DNA from: Streptomyces cathayae
Lineage (GTDB): Bacteria; Actinomycetota; Actinomycetes; Streptomycetales; Streptomycetaceae
Assembly (NCBI RefSeq): GCF_029760955.1
Contig: NZ_CP121682.1
Location: 2,480,001-2,544,000 of the forward strand
Reading direction: 5' to 3'
Length of the DNA stretch: 64,000 nucleotides
A model generated the notes under the pieces. It did no database searches. It was not told where the DNA came from and saw only the letters and a program-made list of their open reading frames with translations. Each line of letters opens with the position of its first letter. Positions within the stretch are counted from its first letter, which is position 1. This document shows, one piece after another, positions 1 through 9,930 of the stretch. The translations under genes were made by a program, and so were the position numbers.

Positions 1-1965
<1,965 letters not shown>

Positions 1966-1974
1966 GAGGGCAGC

Positions 1975-2184
1975 CGGGCGGGGCGTGCGGACCGCGGACA
2001 CCAGGCGGGACGCCACCACGGGGGACAACGCCGTACGGCTGTCGGCCGCCGCCCGCACCGTCGAGAACAATTCCTCCCAGGGCGCGTCCTTGAGTAGATA
2101 GCCGGTCGCGCCCGCCTCGATCGCGGGGAGGGTGTCGGAGTCAGTGTCGTAGGTGGTCAGGACAAGCACCTTGGCGCGGGCTTC
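1975..2184 (-). pseudogene. Fragment of a NarL/LuxR-family response regulator (receiver domain only)
   Basis: Read leftwards from 2184 the frame encodes about 70 residues that match the second half of a NarL-type receiver: VLVLTTYDTDSDTLPAIEAG, then GATGYLLKDAPWEELFSTVR (conserved Lys in LLKDA), then the linker TALSPVVASRLV. The N-terminal half with the phosphorylated Asp is absent: a TGA lies at 2185-2187, exactly where the adjoining mobile element starts. The C-terminal LuxR-type helix-turn-helix is also absent, because the frame runs into the end of glgX. It cannot encode a working regulator. Insertion of the tnpB element followed by deletion is the simplest explanation (inference). No histidine kinase partner remains nearby. 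Confidence 0.8.
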
Positions 2185-2269
2185 TCACTCGTATGTGTGA
2201 CGTTCAAGGGCCAGAGGATTCCATCTGCGGGTGCCGTGTGTATGTTCGGCGTGTTGCTGCGGCTGGGAA

Positions 2270-2556
2270 AATTCGCCGGTTTTCCAGCGGTGTGTACGGC
2301 CTTGGGCTGCACGTGGTGGGGTACCCGAAATACTGCCGTCCGTGCTTGGTGAACGGGTCGCGGCATACCTGGAGGACCTGACCGGGCCAAGGCTGACGAA
2401 CGGGGGGTGGGAAATCGTGTCGCTCGGAGTGACGCCCGAATACGACTACCTGCCCGTCAAGCACCACCCGGCACCGCTGGCCTCGGTCGGCGCGGTGAGC
2501 GCCGAGACGGTGCAGCGGCACATCGGCACCCAGAAAGAACGCCCGGGAAGAAGGCG
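2270..2556 (+). pseudogene. tnpA: Degenerate Y1 (HUH) transposase tnpA
   Basis: Two frames together recall a Y1 transposase. The frame through 2289 gives GVYGLGLHVVGYPKYCRP, like the usual YxLxxHVVWxPKYRRP start. After about 2338 the match moves to another frame: VLGERVAAYLEDL, then GWEIVSLGVTPEYDYLPVK, then ASVGAVSAETVQRHIGTQ. The step fits loss of one G in CGTCCGGTG. The HUH metal motif, normally DHVHLLVK, reads EYDYLPVK, so both histidines are gone. The Tyr of the C-terminal YxxxQ motif reads His (HIGTQ). About 50 residues in the middle are missing. It has no transposase activity by any expectation. Confidence 0.75.
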
Positions 2557-2568
2557 AAGGGGCGGCTC

Positions 2569-3777
2569 ATGATTCGCTCGTACAAGTTCCTCCTGCGCCC
2601 CACAACCCGTCAGGCCCTCGCGCTGGGCGAGATGCTGCGGGACCACTGCTCGCTGTACAACGGTGCCTTGCAGGAACGCCGGGACGCCTGGCGGCACAGC
2701 TCGAAGACGAGCATCAGCTACGGGAATCAGTCCGCCCAGCTCAAGGAGATCCGGGCGTTCGACCCGGAGTGGCAGGGCCGCTGGTCGTTCTCTTCTCAGC
2801 AGGCCACCCTGCGACGCCTCGACAGGGCATTCCAGGCGTTCTTCCGTCGCGTCAAGACCGGGCAGACGCCGGGATCCCCTCGATTCAAGGGCGTCGGGCA
2901 CTTCGACACCATCATCTTTCCCAAGGACGGCGACGGCTGCCGCTGGGACTCCACCCCGCACGACCCACACACCCGCGTACGTCTGCAGGGCGTCGGACAC
3001 GTCCGGGTGCACCAGCACCGGCCCGTCAGGGGCCGGGTGAAGACAATCAGTGTCAAGCGCGAGGGCAGGCGCTGGTATGTGGTCCTCTCCTGCGACGAGG
3101 TGCCCGCCGAGCCGCTCCCACCCACGAGCACGGTGGTCGGCATCGACATGGGCACCGTGCACTTCTTCACCACCTCGGACGGCGAGCACGAGCCGAACCC
3201 GAAGTTCTTCGACGCGGCAGCCGAGGAACTGGCCAAAGCGCAGCGGCACCTGGCAACGTTCCCGAAGCGCACCCGTCAGCGCACGAAGAAGCATCGCGCC
3301 GCCGCTCGGAAGGTCGCCAAGCTGTACGCCATGATCCGCAGGCAGCGCCTCGACTTCCACCACAAGACCGCGCTCACCCTGGTCCGCAAGCACGACGCGA
3401 TCGCGCACGAGCGGCTGAACACTGCGGACATGACACGTGTACCCGAGCCCAGGCCCGACCCTCAAACGCCCGGTGCCTTTCTGCCGAACGGCGCCGCCGC
3501 GAAGGCCGGGCTCAACAAGAGCATCCTTGACGCGGGTTGGGCGCAGTTCCTCGGAATCCTGGCGAGCAAGGCTGAAAGTGCCGGCCGCCTCGTGGTTCCG
3601 GTGGATGCGCGCAACACCTCCCGCACCTGCCCGTCCTGCGGGCACGTCGCGAAGGAGAACCGTGCCACCCAGGCGAGGTTCGTATGCGTCAGATGCGGGT
3701 TCGCGGCGAACGCGGACCATGTCGGCGCGACGAACGTCCTCAACAGGGCCGGACTGGCCCTCTCGAACGCTGCTTAG
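2569..3777 (+). CDS. tnpB: TnpB, RNA-guided RuvC-type nuclease of an IS605-type element
   Basis: 402 aa. TnpB proteins are RNA-guided DNA endonucleases, ancestors of Cas12, that use a guide transcribed from the element's right end. The start ATG at 2569 gives MIRSYKFLLRPT, the usual TnpB beginning; the frame is open further upstream but without homology. The RuvC triad is complete: Asp193 in VVGIDMGTVHFF, Glu281 in IAHERLNTADM and Asp383 in NADHVGATN. The zinc ribbon is complete, with CPSC and CVRC pairs near 354-376. The tnpA upstream is dead, so the protein persists without its own transposase. The right-end hairpin 16 bases past the stop is where the guide RNA scaffold should lie. Activity is inferred only from intact residues. 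Confidence 0.88.
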   Translation: MIRSYKFLLRPTTRQALALGEMLRDHCSLYNGALQERRDAWRHSSKTSISYGNQSAQLKEIRAFDPEWQGRWSFSSQQATLRRLDRAFQAFFRRVKTGQTPGSPRFKGVGHFDTIIFPKDGDGCRWDSTPHDPHTRVRLQGVGHVRVHQHRPVRGRVKTISVKREGRRWYVVLSCDEVPAEPLPPTSTVVGIDMGTVHFFTTSDGEHEPNPKFFDAAAEELAKAQRHLATFPKRTRQRTKKHRAAARKVAKLYAMIRRQRLDFHHKTALTLVRKHDAIAHERLNTADMTRVPEPRPDPQTPGAFLPNGAAAKAGLNKSILDAGWAQFLGILASKAESAGRLVVPVDARNTSRTCPSCGHVAKENRATQARFVCVRCGFAANADHVGATNVLNRAGLALSNAA

Positions 3778-3792
3778 CCAGCGATCCAGGAA

Positions 3793-3814
3793 GCCCGCGG
3801 CTTCAACCGCGGGC
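3793..3814 (+). repeat. Right-end hairpin of the tnpB element (likely guide-RNA scaffold part)
   Basis: GCCCGCGG, loop CTTCAA, CCGCGGGC: a perfect 8-bp stem 16 bases after the tnpB stop codon. In IS605-type elements such a right-end hairpin is both the transposase recognition structure and part of the omega RNA used by TnpB. If the element ends at GGAGTCAC, the guide would be the bases starting near 3823. The loop matches the TTCA loop of the hairpins near 50.7 and 52.2 kb. Confidence 0.65.
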
Positions 3815-3991
3815 GGAGTCACGAAGTGGGTGACCAGCAGGACATCGCCCGATCGGCTGATGGGGTGGTACGCCTCCCCCCGGTTTCCGCGCACGACCGG
3901 TCGGAGCCGCAGGTCGTAGGTCCGAGGACCGAGTCCGGTCCGGCCTAAACTCGGTGGGCAGCGTCAGTGGCGATCCGTAGGCTCACTGCTG

Positions 3992-5848
3992 ATGGCCACC
4001 ACACCCCCGCTCCTCGAAAAGCGCGAAGCGCGCGAAGCACCCGAAGTTCCCGAAGTTCCCGAAGTTCCTTCCACAGTCCGTACGTTGCTGCGTCTGTGGC
4101 CGTACGTGCGGCCGGTGCGGGCGCGGCTGTTCACCGCCGCCTTCATCGCGATCCTCGCCTCGTGCATCGGCCTGGTCATCCCGCTGGTCCTGAAGTGGAT
4201 GGTGGACGGCCCGATCGCCGACCGGGACCCGGCGGGCGTGTGGCTCGGCGCGCTGTACCTGCTGCTGCTCGGGCTCGCGGAGGCCCTGCTGTTCGGGTTC
4301 CGGCGGTGGCTGGTGGCGCGCCCGCTGGCGGGGGTCGAGGCGGGGATGCGGGCGGACCTGTACCGGCGTCTGCAGCGGCTGCCGGTGGCGTTCCACGACC
4401 GGTGGCCGTCGGGGCAGTTGCTGTCCCGGGGGACCACGGACCTGATGCTGCTGCGCATGTTCCTGGCCTTCCCCCTGACGTTCCTGCTGGTCAACGGGGT
4501 GACGATCCTTGTCGGTGTGATCATCATGCTGGTCCAGGACTGGGCTCTGGGACTGGTGGTCCTGATTCCGGCCGTGCCGGTGATGGTCATCTGCGTGGCC
4601 TTCGAGAAGCGGTACTCCAAGGCGTCCCGGCTCGCCCAGGACCAGGTCGGCGACCTGACGACGGTCGTCGAGGAGAGCGTGCTCGGCATCCGCGTCATCA
4701 AGGGGTTCGGCCGCCACCGCAGCCAGGCGCGGGCGTTCCGGGAGCTGTCGAAGGGGCTGCGCGGGACGGAGCTGTACAAGGCCCGGCTGCTGGCCTCCAT
4801 CATGAGCGTCATCGTGACGCTCCCGGAGCTGGCCATCGGCACGACACTGGTGCTGGGGACCATGCGGGTGGCCGACGGGGACCTGTCCGCGGGCACCCTG
4901 GTGGCGTTCCTGTCGACGGCCCTGGCGCTGCGCTGGCCGGTGGACTCGATCGGCTTCCTGCTGGCGATGAGCCAGGAGGCGGCGACCGCGACCGAGCGGT
5001 ACTTCGAGGTGATGGACGCCGAGGAGGAGTCCCCGGGCCCCGACGACGACGCGCGGGCGCCGGCCGCTCCCCAAAACGACGGCTACGGCGACGGCGGGCT
5101 GCGCTTCCACGGCGTCACCTTCCGCTACCCCGACGCCCCCTCCGGCTCCCCGCCCGTCCTGGACCGTGTCGACCTGCACATCCGGCCCGGTGAGTCGATG
5201 GCCCTGGTCGGCGCGACCGGCAGCGGCAAGACCACGCTCACCGCCCTGGTCCCGCGGCTGCACGAGGCGACCTCGGGGCGGATCACCTTGAACGGCACGG
5301 ACATCACCGCGCTCTCCCGCGAGGAGCTGCGCAGCAGGGTCTCCGTCGCCTTCGAGGAGCCCACCCTGTTCTCGGCCGCGGTCGGGGAGAACGTGCTGAT
5401 GGGCGCGGGGCCCGGGGCCGGGGAGGCCGAGCTGGAGCGGGCGCTGGGCGTGGCGCAGGCCGGCTTCGTGGACGCGCTGCCCCAGGGCACCGGCACCCAG
5501 GTCGGCGAGCAGGGGCTCAGCCTCTCCGGCGGGCAGCGGCAGCGTCTCGCACTGGCCCGCGCGGTGGTCGGGCAGCCCGAGTTCCTGGTGCTGGACGATC
5601 CGCTGTCCGCGCTCGACGTGCACACGGAGGCCGCGGTCGAGGCCGCCCTGCGCCGGGTGCTCGCCGACACCACCGCCCTGATCGTGGCGCACCGCCCGTC
5701 CACGGTGCTGCTGGCCGACCGCGTCGCCCTGCTCTCCGGCGGCCGGATCACGGCGGTCGGCACCCACCACGAACTGCTGCGCACCCACCCCGAGTACGCC
5801 CACCTCATGGCCGGCGACCCGGCGGGGGAACAGGAGGACCAACGATGA
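3992..5848 (+). CDS. ABC exporter half-transporter, degenerate-site subunit
   Basis: 618 aa, one membrane domain fused to one ATPase domain, exporter type. The membrane part spans about residues 35-330. The ATPase has Walker A GATGSGKTT (Lys413), signature LSLSGGQRQR and Walker B FLVLDDPLSALD. The catalytic Glu after Walker B is Asp536, and the Q-loop Gln region reads VAFEEP, so its own ATP site looks hydrolysis-poor. The stop overlaps the next gene's ATG by four bases (ATGA), so the two subunits are made together and surely form a heterodimer. The N-terminus carries three 9-bp repeats encoding EVPEVPEVP. Substrate unknown; drug or peptide export is common in the family. The start ATG is chosen where homologous sequence begins. 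Confidence 0.88.
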   Translation: MATTPPLLEKREAREAPEVPEVPEVPSTVRTLLRLWPYVRPVRARLFTAAFIAILASCIGLVIPLVLKWMVDGPIADRDPAGVWLGALYLLLLGLAEALLFGFRRWLVARPLAGVEAGMRADLYRRLQRLPVAFHDRWPSGQLLSRGTTDLMLLRMFLAFPLTFLLVNGVTILVGVIIMLVQDWALGLVVLIPAVPVMVICVAFEKRYSKASRLAQDQVGDLTTVVEESVLGIRVIKGFGRHRSQARAFRELSKGLRGTELYKARLLASIMSVIVTLPELAIGTTLVLGTMRVADGDLSAGTLVAFLSTALALRWPVDSIGFLLAMSQEAATATERYFEVMDAEEESPGPDDDARAPAAPQNDGYGDGGLRFHGVTFRYPDAPSGSPPVLDRVDLHIRPGESMALVGATGSGKTTLTALVPRLHEATSGRITLNGTDITALSREELRSRVSVAFEEPTLFSAAVGENVLMGAGPGAGEAELERALGVAQAGFVDALPQGTGTQVGEQGLSLSGGQRQRLALARAVVGQPEFLVLDDPLSALDVHTEAAVEAALRRVLADTTALIVAHRPSTVLLADRVALLSGGRITAVGTHHELLRTHPEYAHLMAGDPAGEQEDQR

Positions 5849-7716
5849 CGGCGGCCCCCACCGCGCCCGCGCAGGACAAGGGCGGCGAGCACGGCAAGGA
5901 CGGCGAGCACGGCGAGCCGCATCCCGGCGACCCCTTCGACCGGGACGTACTGCCCACTCCCCCGGGTGCCACCGGTGTCCTGCTGCGTTCCCTGCTGACC
6001 CCGATGCGGGGCAGGGTCGCCCTCACCGCGCTCCTGCTGCTGCTCCAGCAGGCGGCGGTGCAGGCGGGTCCGCTGCTGGTGGCGTACGCGATCGACCGGG
6101 GCGTGCCCGCGTTCCGGGCCGCCGACCACGGGCCGCTGATCGCGGTCGCGGTGGGCTACCTGCTGTGCGCGGCGTCGGGCGGGGTGCTGCAGTACGCGTT
6201 CATCGTCACCGCCGCCCGGGTCAGCCAGGACGTGCTGCTGGATCTGCGCGGCCGGATCTTCCGGCACGCGCAGGCGCTCAGCGTCGACTTCCACGAGCGC
6301 TACACCTCGGGCCGGCTCATCTCCCGCTCCACCACAGACGTCGAGTCGCTGCGGGAGCTGCTGGAGGAGGGCCTGCAGGAGCTGGTCACGGTCATCGTGT
6401 CCTGCGTCTACGTCGCGGGGCTGCTGCTCTGGCTGGACCTCGGGCTCGGCGCGCTGGCGGTGGCGTCCTTCGTCCCTCTGTACGCACTCGTACGGTCGTA
6501 CCGGCGGCGCGTCACGGAGGTGTACCGGCAGCGGTCGACGGCGATCGCCGCGGTGATCGTGAAGTTCGTCGAGACGATGAACGGCATCCGCCCGGTGCGC
6601 GCCTTCCGCCGCGAGGCCGCCAACGACGCCGACTTCCGCGCGCTGAACCGGCGGCACGAGCGGACCAACGGGAACGCGCTGCTGGAGATGGCCCGCTATG
6701 TCGTCGGTTCCCGGGTGGTGGCCAACACGACGGTCGCGCTGATCGTGCTGTGGGGTGCCTACCGGGTCGCGGACGGGACGCTCGCGCTCGGTGTGCTGGC
6801 GGCGGCGGTGCTGTACCTGCGGCGGCTGTACGACCCGATCGACCGGCTGGGCATGTTCCTCAACGCGTACCAGTCGGCGGCCGCCTCGCTGGAGAAGATC
6901 GCCGGACTCCTGGCACAGGTCCCGTCCGTGCCGGAGCCCGCGGCCCCCCGGGAGCTTCCGAAGGCGCCGTCGCACCACCCGGGGCGCGAGGTCGTCTTCG
7001 ACGCGGTCCGTTTCGCGTACCGCACCGGCGGCGAGGTGCTGCCCCGCTTCGACCTCACCCTCCCGGCCGGGCAGACCGTCGCCGTCGTCGGCTCGACCGG
7101 CGCCGGCAAGTCGACGCTGGCCAAACTGCTCGCCCGCTTCTACGACCCCACCGACGGCCGGGTCCTGCTGGACGGCGTCGACCTGCGCGACCTCGCGGGA
7201 CCCGAACTGCGGCGCGGGGTGGTCATGGTGACGCAGGAGGCGTTCCTGTTCTCCGGCACGGTCGCCGAGAACATCGCCATCGGCCGCCCGGACGCCACCC
7301 GTGCGGAGATCGAGCGGGCCGCGAAGGAGATCGGCGCGCACGACTTCATCGCCGCCCTGCCCGACGGCTACGACACCGACGTGCGCAAGCGCGGCGGCCG
7401 CATCTCGGCCGGCCAGCGCCAACTCGTCGCCTTCGCCCGGGCCCTGCTCGCCGACCCGGCGGTACTGATCCTGGACGAGGCGACCAGTTCCCTGGACATC
7501 CCCGGCGAGCGGGCGGTGCAGCGGGCGATGGCGACGGTCCTGCGGGGGCGCACGGCGGTGGTGATCGCCCACCGCCTGTCCACCGTGGAGATCGCCGACC
7601 GCGTCCTGGTGATGGAACACGGCCGCATCGTGGAGGACGGCACCCCGGCCGACCTCATCGCGGGCACCGGCCGCTTCGCCGACCTCCACCGCGCCTGGCG
7701 GGACAGCCTGGCGTAG
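5845..7716 (+). CDS. ABC exporter half-transporter, catalytic-site subunit
   Basis: 623 aa, partner of the preceding half-transporter, overlapping it by ATGA. A hydrophilic N-terminus rich in Gly, Glu and His (GGEHGKDGEHGEPHPG) precedes the membrane domain (about 45-340). The ATPase has Walker A GSTGAGKST, Q-loop VMVTQEAF and Walker B VLILDEATSSLD with the normal Glu545. Its signature motif is RISAGQRQL rather than LSGGQ. In a head-to-tail dimer that altered signature pairs with the partner's Walker motifs, where the catalytic Glu is also missing. One site is therefore degenerate and one canonical, as in TM287/288- and TAP-like exporters (family knowledge). The last codon runs directly into a repeat beginning GGGCCTGTCCGGCGG. 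Confidence 0.88.
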   Translation: MTAAPTAPAQDKGGEHGKDGEHGEPHPGDPFDRDVLPTPPGATGVLLRSLLTPMRGRVALTALLLLLQQAAVQAGPLLVAYAIDRGVPAFRAADHGPLIAVAVGYLLCAASGGVLQYAFIVTAARVSQDVLLDLRGRIFRHAQALSVDFHERYTSGRLISRSTTDVESLRELLEEGLQELVTVIVSCVYVAGLLLWLDLGLGALAVASFVPLYALVRSYRRRVTEVYRQRSTAIAAVIVKFVETMNGIRPVRAFRREAANDADFRALNRRHERTNGNALLEMARYVVGSRVVANTTVALIVLWGAYRVADGTLALGVLAAAVLYLRRLYDPIDRLGMFLNAYQSAAASLEKIAGLLAQVPSVPEPAAPRELPKAPSHHPGREVVFDAVRFAYRTGGEVLPRFDLTLPAGQTVAVVGSTGAGKSTLAKLLARFYDPTDGRVLLDGVDLRDLAGPELRRGVVMVTQEAFLFSGTVAENIAIGRPDATRAEIERAAKEIGAHDFIAALPDGYDTDVRKRGGRISAGQRQLVAFARALLADPAVLILDEATSSLDIPGERAVQRAMATVLRGRTAVVIAHRLSTVEIADRVLVMEHGRIVEDGTPADLIAGTGRFADLHRAWRDSLA

Positions 7717-7777
7717 GGCCTGTCCGGCGGTCCAGGGCCTGTCCGGCGGAGCGGGCCGCCGGACAGGCCCTGGACCG
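7716..7777. repeat. Stop-codon-abutting repeat with 22-bp perfect inverted arms (probable terminator)
   Basis: GGGCCTGTCCGGCGG occurs at 7716-7730 and 7735-7749, and inverted at 7756-7770. The result is a hairpin whose arms 7728-7749 and 7756-7777 pair perfectly over 22 bp around a 6-base loop. The first copy shares its first G with the TAG stop of the ABC gene. The same 15-mer again follows a GCG-TAG stop at 62993. No T-run follows, as is usual in Streptomyces terminators. Confidence 0.75.
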
Positions 7778-8140
7778 CAGCAGACACACGCGAAGTCACC
7801 ACCGCCGTCGCCGTCACCGCCGCCATCACGGTCATCGCGGCCATCGCCGCCATCGCCGTCACACCGGCGAAACCCTCCGTTTATCGAACGTGAACTCCCG
7901 GACAACGGACTGTTTTCGGCCAATGTATTGACGCGCTCCTGACAGAAACCGCGATCTCCTGCGACTCTTCCCAAGGCCGTCGCGCGGCAACCCCACAGCG
8001 CCGTCGAACCGTCGTGCCCGGCCACCGCTCCAGCACAGCAGCACGTGGTACCGCGTACCGCCCTGTTCTGCCCGGCCGGCTCACCAGCCGGCCGGTCTCC
8101 CCTGGCCGCACAACCCGCGGCCGCGCAGAAGGAGTCAGTG
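7778..8140 (+). other. Gene-free leader upstream of the M4 metalloprotease
   Basis: No gene found. Bases about 7799-7862 are a stretch of CCGCCATC/CGCCGTCAC-type triplets that resembles a decayed microsatellite. A -35-like TTGACG lies at 7928-7933, with only a weak -10 near CGATCT about 17 bases on, so a promoter is possible but unproven. The ribosome site AAGGAG (8129-8134) sits just before the protease start. Confidence 0.45.
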
Positions 8141-9829
8141 TTGAGAAGCAGGTCCTCCCACAGACGCACCCCCCACACCGCACGCCGTCGCACCGCCGCC
8201 GTCGCCCTCGCCGGGGTCGCCGCGCTGGTCGCCACGGCCGTGCAGTCCGGCAGCGCCACCGCCGCGCCGGACGACACCCCGTCGGCCGCGAGCCGGGCGA
8301 ACCCGGCCGCCGAGTCGGTCCGGCTCACCCCCGCCCAGCGCGCCGAGCTGATCCGCGAGGCGAACGCCACCAAGGCGGACACCGCCGAGGCCCTCGGCCT
8401 GGACGAGAAGGAGCAGCTCGTCGTCCGCGACGTCCTCAAGGACCGCGACGGCACCGTCCACGTCCGCTACGAGCGCACCTACGACGGCCTGCCCGTCCTC
8501 GGCGGCGACCTCGTCGTGCAGGGCGAGAAGCCCGGCGGGACCGAGTCGGTCGTCAAGGCCACCCGGACCACGGTCAAGCCCGCCACCACCAAGGCCGCGG
8601 TGCCCGCCGCCAAGGCGGAGCAGCAGGCCCTCGGCGCCGCGAAGGCCGAGGACGCCAAGAACCCCGACGTCGAGAACGCCCCGCGCAAGGTCGTCTGGGC
8701 CGCGGACGGCAAGCCGACCCTCGCCTACGAGACCGTCGTCGGCGGGCTCCAGCACGACGGCACCCCGCAGGAGCTGCACGTCGTCACCGACGCCACCACG
8801 GGCGAGAAGCTGTACGAGTGGCAGGCCGTCCACACCGGAACCGGCCACACCGTCTACAGCGGCACCGTCGACCTGACCACCACCCGGTCCGGGTCGTCGT
8901 ACAACCTCACCGACGGAGCGCGCGGCAACCACAGGACGTACAACCTGAACCGCGGCACCTCCGGCACCGGCACGCTGTTCTCCGGCGCCGACGACGTCTG
9001 GGGCAACGGCAGCTCCTCCAACACGGAGTCGGCCGCCGCCGACGCCCACTACGGGGCCGCGCTGACCTGGGACTACTACAAGAACGTGCACGGCCGCAAC
9101 GGCATCCGCGGGGACGGTGTGGGCGCCTACTCCCGGGTCCACTACGGCAACAACTACGTCAACGCCTTCTGGTCGGACAGCTGCTTCTGCATGACCTACG
9201 GCGACGGATCGGGCAACGCCAACCCGCTGACCTCGATCGACGTGGCCGCGCACGAGATGACCCACGGCCTCACCTCGAACACCGCCGGCCTGCGCTACAG
9301 CGGGGAGTCCGGCGGCCTCAACGAGGCGACCAGCGACATCTTCGGCGCGACGGTCGAGTTCTACGCCGGCAACTCCTCCGACGTCGGCGACTACCTCATA
9401 GGCGAGAAGATCAACATCCGCGGCAACGGCACCCCGCTGCGCTACATGGACCGGCCGAGCAAGGACGGCTCGTCCAAGGACTCCTGGTACTCCGGGCTCG
9501 GCTCGATCGACGTGCACTACTCCTCGGGCCCCGCGAACCACTTCTTCTACCTGCTGAGCGAGGGCAGCGGCGCCAAGACCGTCAACGGCGTCAGCTACAA
9601 CTCGCCCACCTCGGACGGGCTGCCGGTCACCGGCATCGGCCGGGCCAAGGCGGAGAAGATCTGGTTCCGCGCGCTGACCACCAAGTTCACCTCGACCACC
9701 AACTACGCCGGCGCCCGCACCGGCACCCTGGCGGCGACCGGTGAGCTGTACGGCACGAGCAGCGCCGAGTACAAGGCGGTGCAGAACGCCTGGGCCGCCG
9801 TCAACGTCGGCGCCCGCGCCACTGGCTGA
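8141..9829 (+). CDS. Secreted neutral zinc metalloprotease (M4, thermolysin/griselysin type)
   Basis: 562 aa from TTG 8141; GTG 8138 is also possible but sits too near the AAGGAG at 8129-8134. An Arg-rich n-region and hydrophobic core (TAAVALAGVAALVATAV) ending at ATAAPD form a signal peptide. A fungalysin/thermolysin-type propeptide with PepSY-like repeat covers about 60-230. The mature M4 domain has VAAHEMTHG (zinc ligands His371 and His375, catalytic Glu372) and GGLNEATSD (third ligand Glu395); a GSIDVHYSSGPANHFF segment carries the His of the active site. It is likely an extracellular protease active during growth on protein or sporulation. It stands alone, between the ABC exporter and a terminator hairpin at 9847. 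Confidence 0.92.
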   Translation: MRSRSSHRRTPHTARRRTAAVALAGVAALVATAVQSGSATAAPDDTPSAASRANPAAESVRLTPAQRAELIREANATKADTAEALGLDEKEQLVVRDVLKDRDGTVHVRYERTYDGLPVLGGDLVVQGEKPGGTESVVKATRTTVKPATTKAAVPAAKAEQQALGAAKAEDAKNPDVENAPRKVVWAADGKPTLAYETVVGGLQHDGTPQELHVVTDATTGEKLYEWQAVHTGTGHTVYSGTVDLTTTRSGSSYNLTDGARGNHRTYNLNRGTSGTGTLFSGADDVWGNGSSSNTESAAADAHYGAALTWDYYKNVHGRNGIRGDGVGAYSRVHYGNNYVNAFWSDSCFCMTYGDGSGNANPLTSIDVAAHEMTHGLTSNTAGLRYSGESGGLNEATSDIFGATVEFYAGNSSDVGDYLIGEKINIRGNGTPLRYMDRPSKDGSSKDSWYSGLGSIDVHYSSGPANHFFYLLSEGSGAKTVNGVSYNSPTSDGLPVTGIGRAKAEKIWFRALTTKFTSTTNYAGARTGTLAATGELYGTSSAEYKAVQNAWAAVNVGARATG

Positions 9830-9846
9830 GGGCGCGGCACGGTGAA

Positions 9847-9889
9847 GGGGCGCCCGCACCGGAGGATCGGACTCCGGTGCGGGCGCCCC
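9847..9889 (+). terminator. Hairpin terminator after the M4 protease
   Basis: GGGGCGCCCGCACCGGAG (9847-9864) pairs perfectly with 9872-9889 over 18 bp around a 7-base loop, 18 bases after the protease stop. There is no T-run. Confidence 0.8.
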
Positions 9890-9916
9890 CGTGCCACCGG
9901 GTGCGCGGGGCCGCCC

Positions 9917-9930
9917 TACCCTTGGGTCCC
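9917..9930 (+). promoter_or_regulatory. Leaderless-type promoter (-10 TACCCT, ATG 9 bases later)
   Basis: TACCCT at 9917-9922 is followed by 8 bases and then the ATG at 9931, with no Shine-Dalgarno sequence. This is the usual spacing for Streptomyces leaderless mRNAs. No clear -35 is seen. Confidence 0.5.

Larger units (their letters stand above)
2186..3822 (+). mobile_element. IS200/IS605-family element with dead tnpA and intact tnpB
   Basis: A decayed tnpA remnant (about 2270-2556) is followed by a full tnpB (2569-3777) and a right-end hairpin (3793-3814), the standard order of IS605-type elements. The left limit is taken where response-regulator homology stops (about 2185). The right limit is taken just past the hairpin, at the sequence GGAGTCAC. 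Both limits are approximate, because these elements make no target duplication and have no terminal inverted repeats. The left flank ends in TTCTCAC, a possible target / TAM-like motif (inference). It lies between glgX and the ABC exporter genes and splits off the response-regulator fragment. Confidence 0.75.

Noticed and set aside
2446..3894. 482-codon open frame antisense to tnpB
   Set aside because: No family resemblance; high GC leaves long antisense frames open, and the plus strand carries clear TnpB motifs.
3983..5842. 619-codon antisense frame through the ABC subunit gene
   Set aside because: Low-complexity Gln/Arg/His composition typical of shadows; ABC motifs are on the plus strand.
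7799..7862. Coding microsatellite
   Set aside because: Triplet-like pattern but with no start, ribosome site or conserved frame; treated as non-coding leader.
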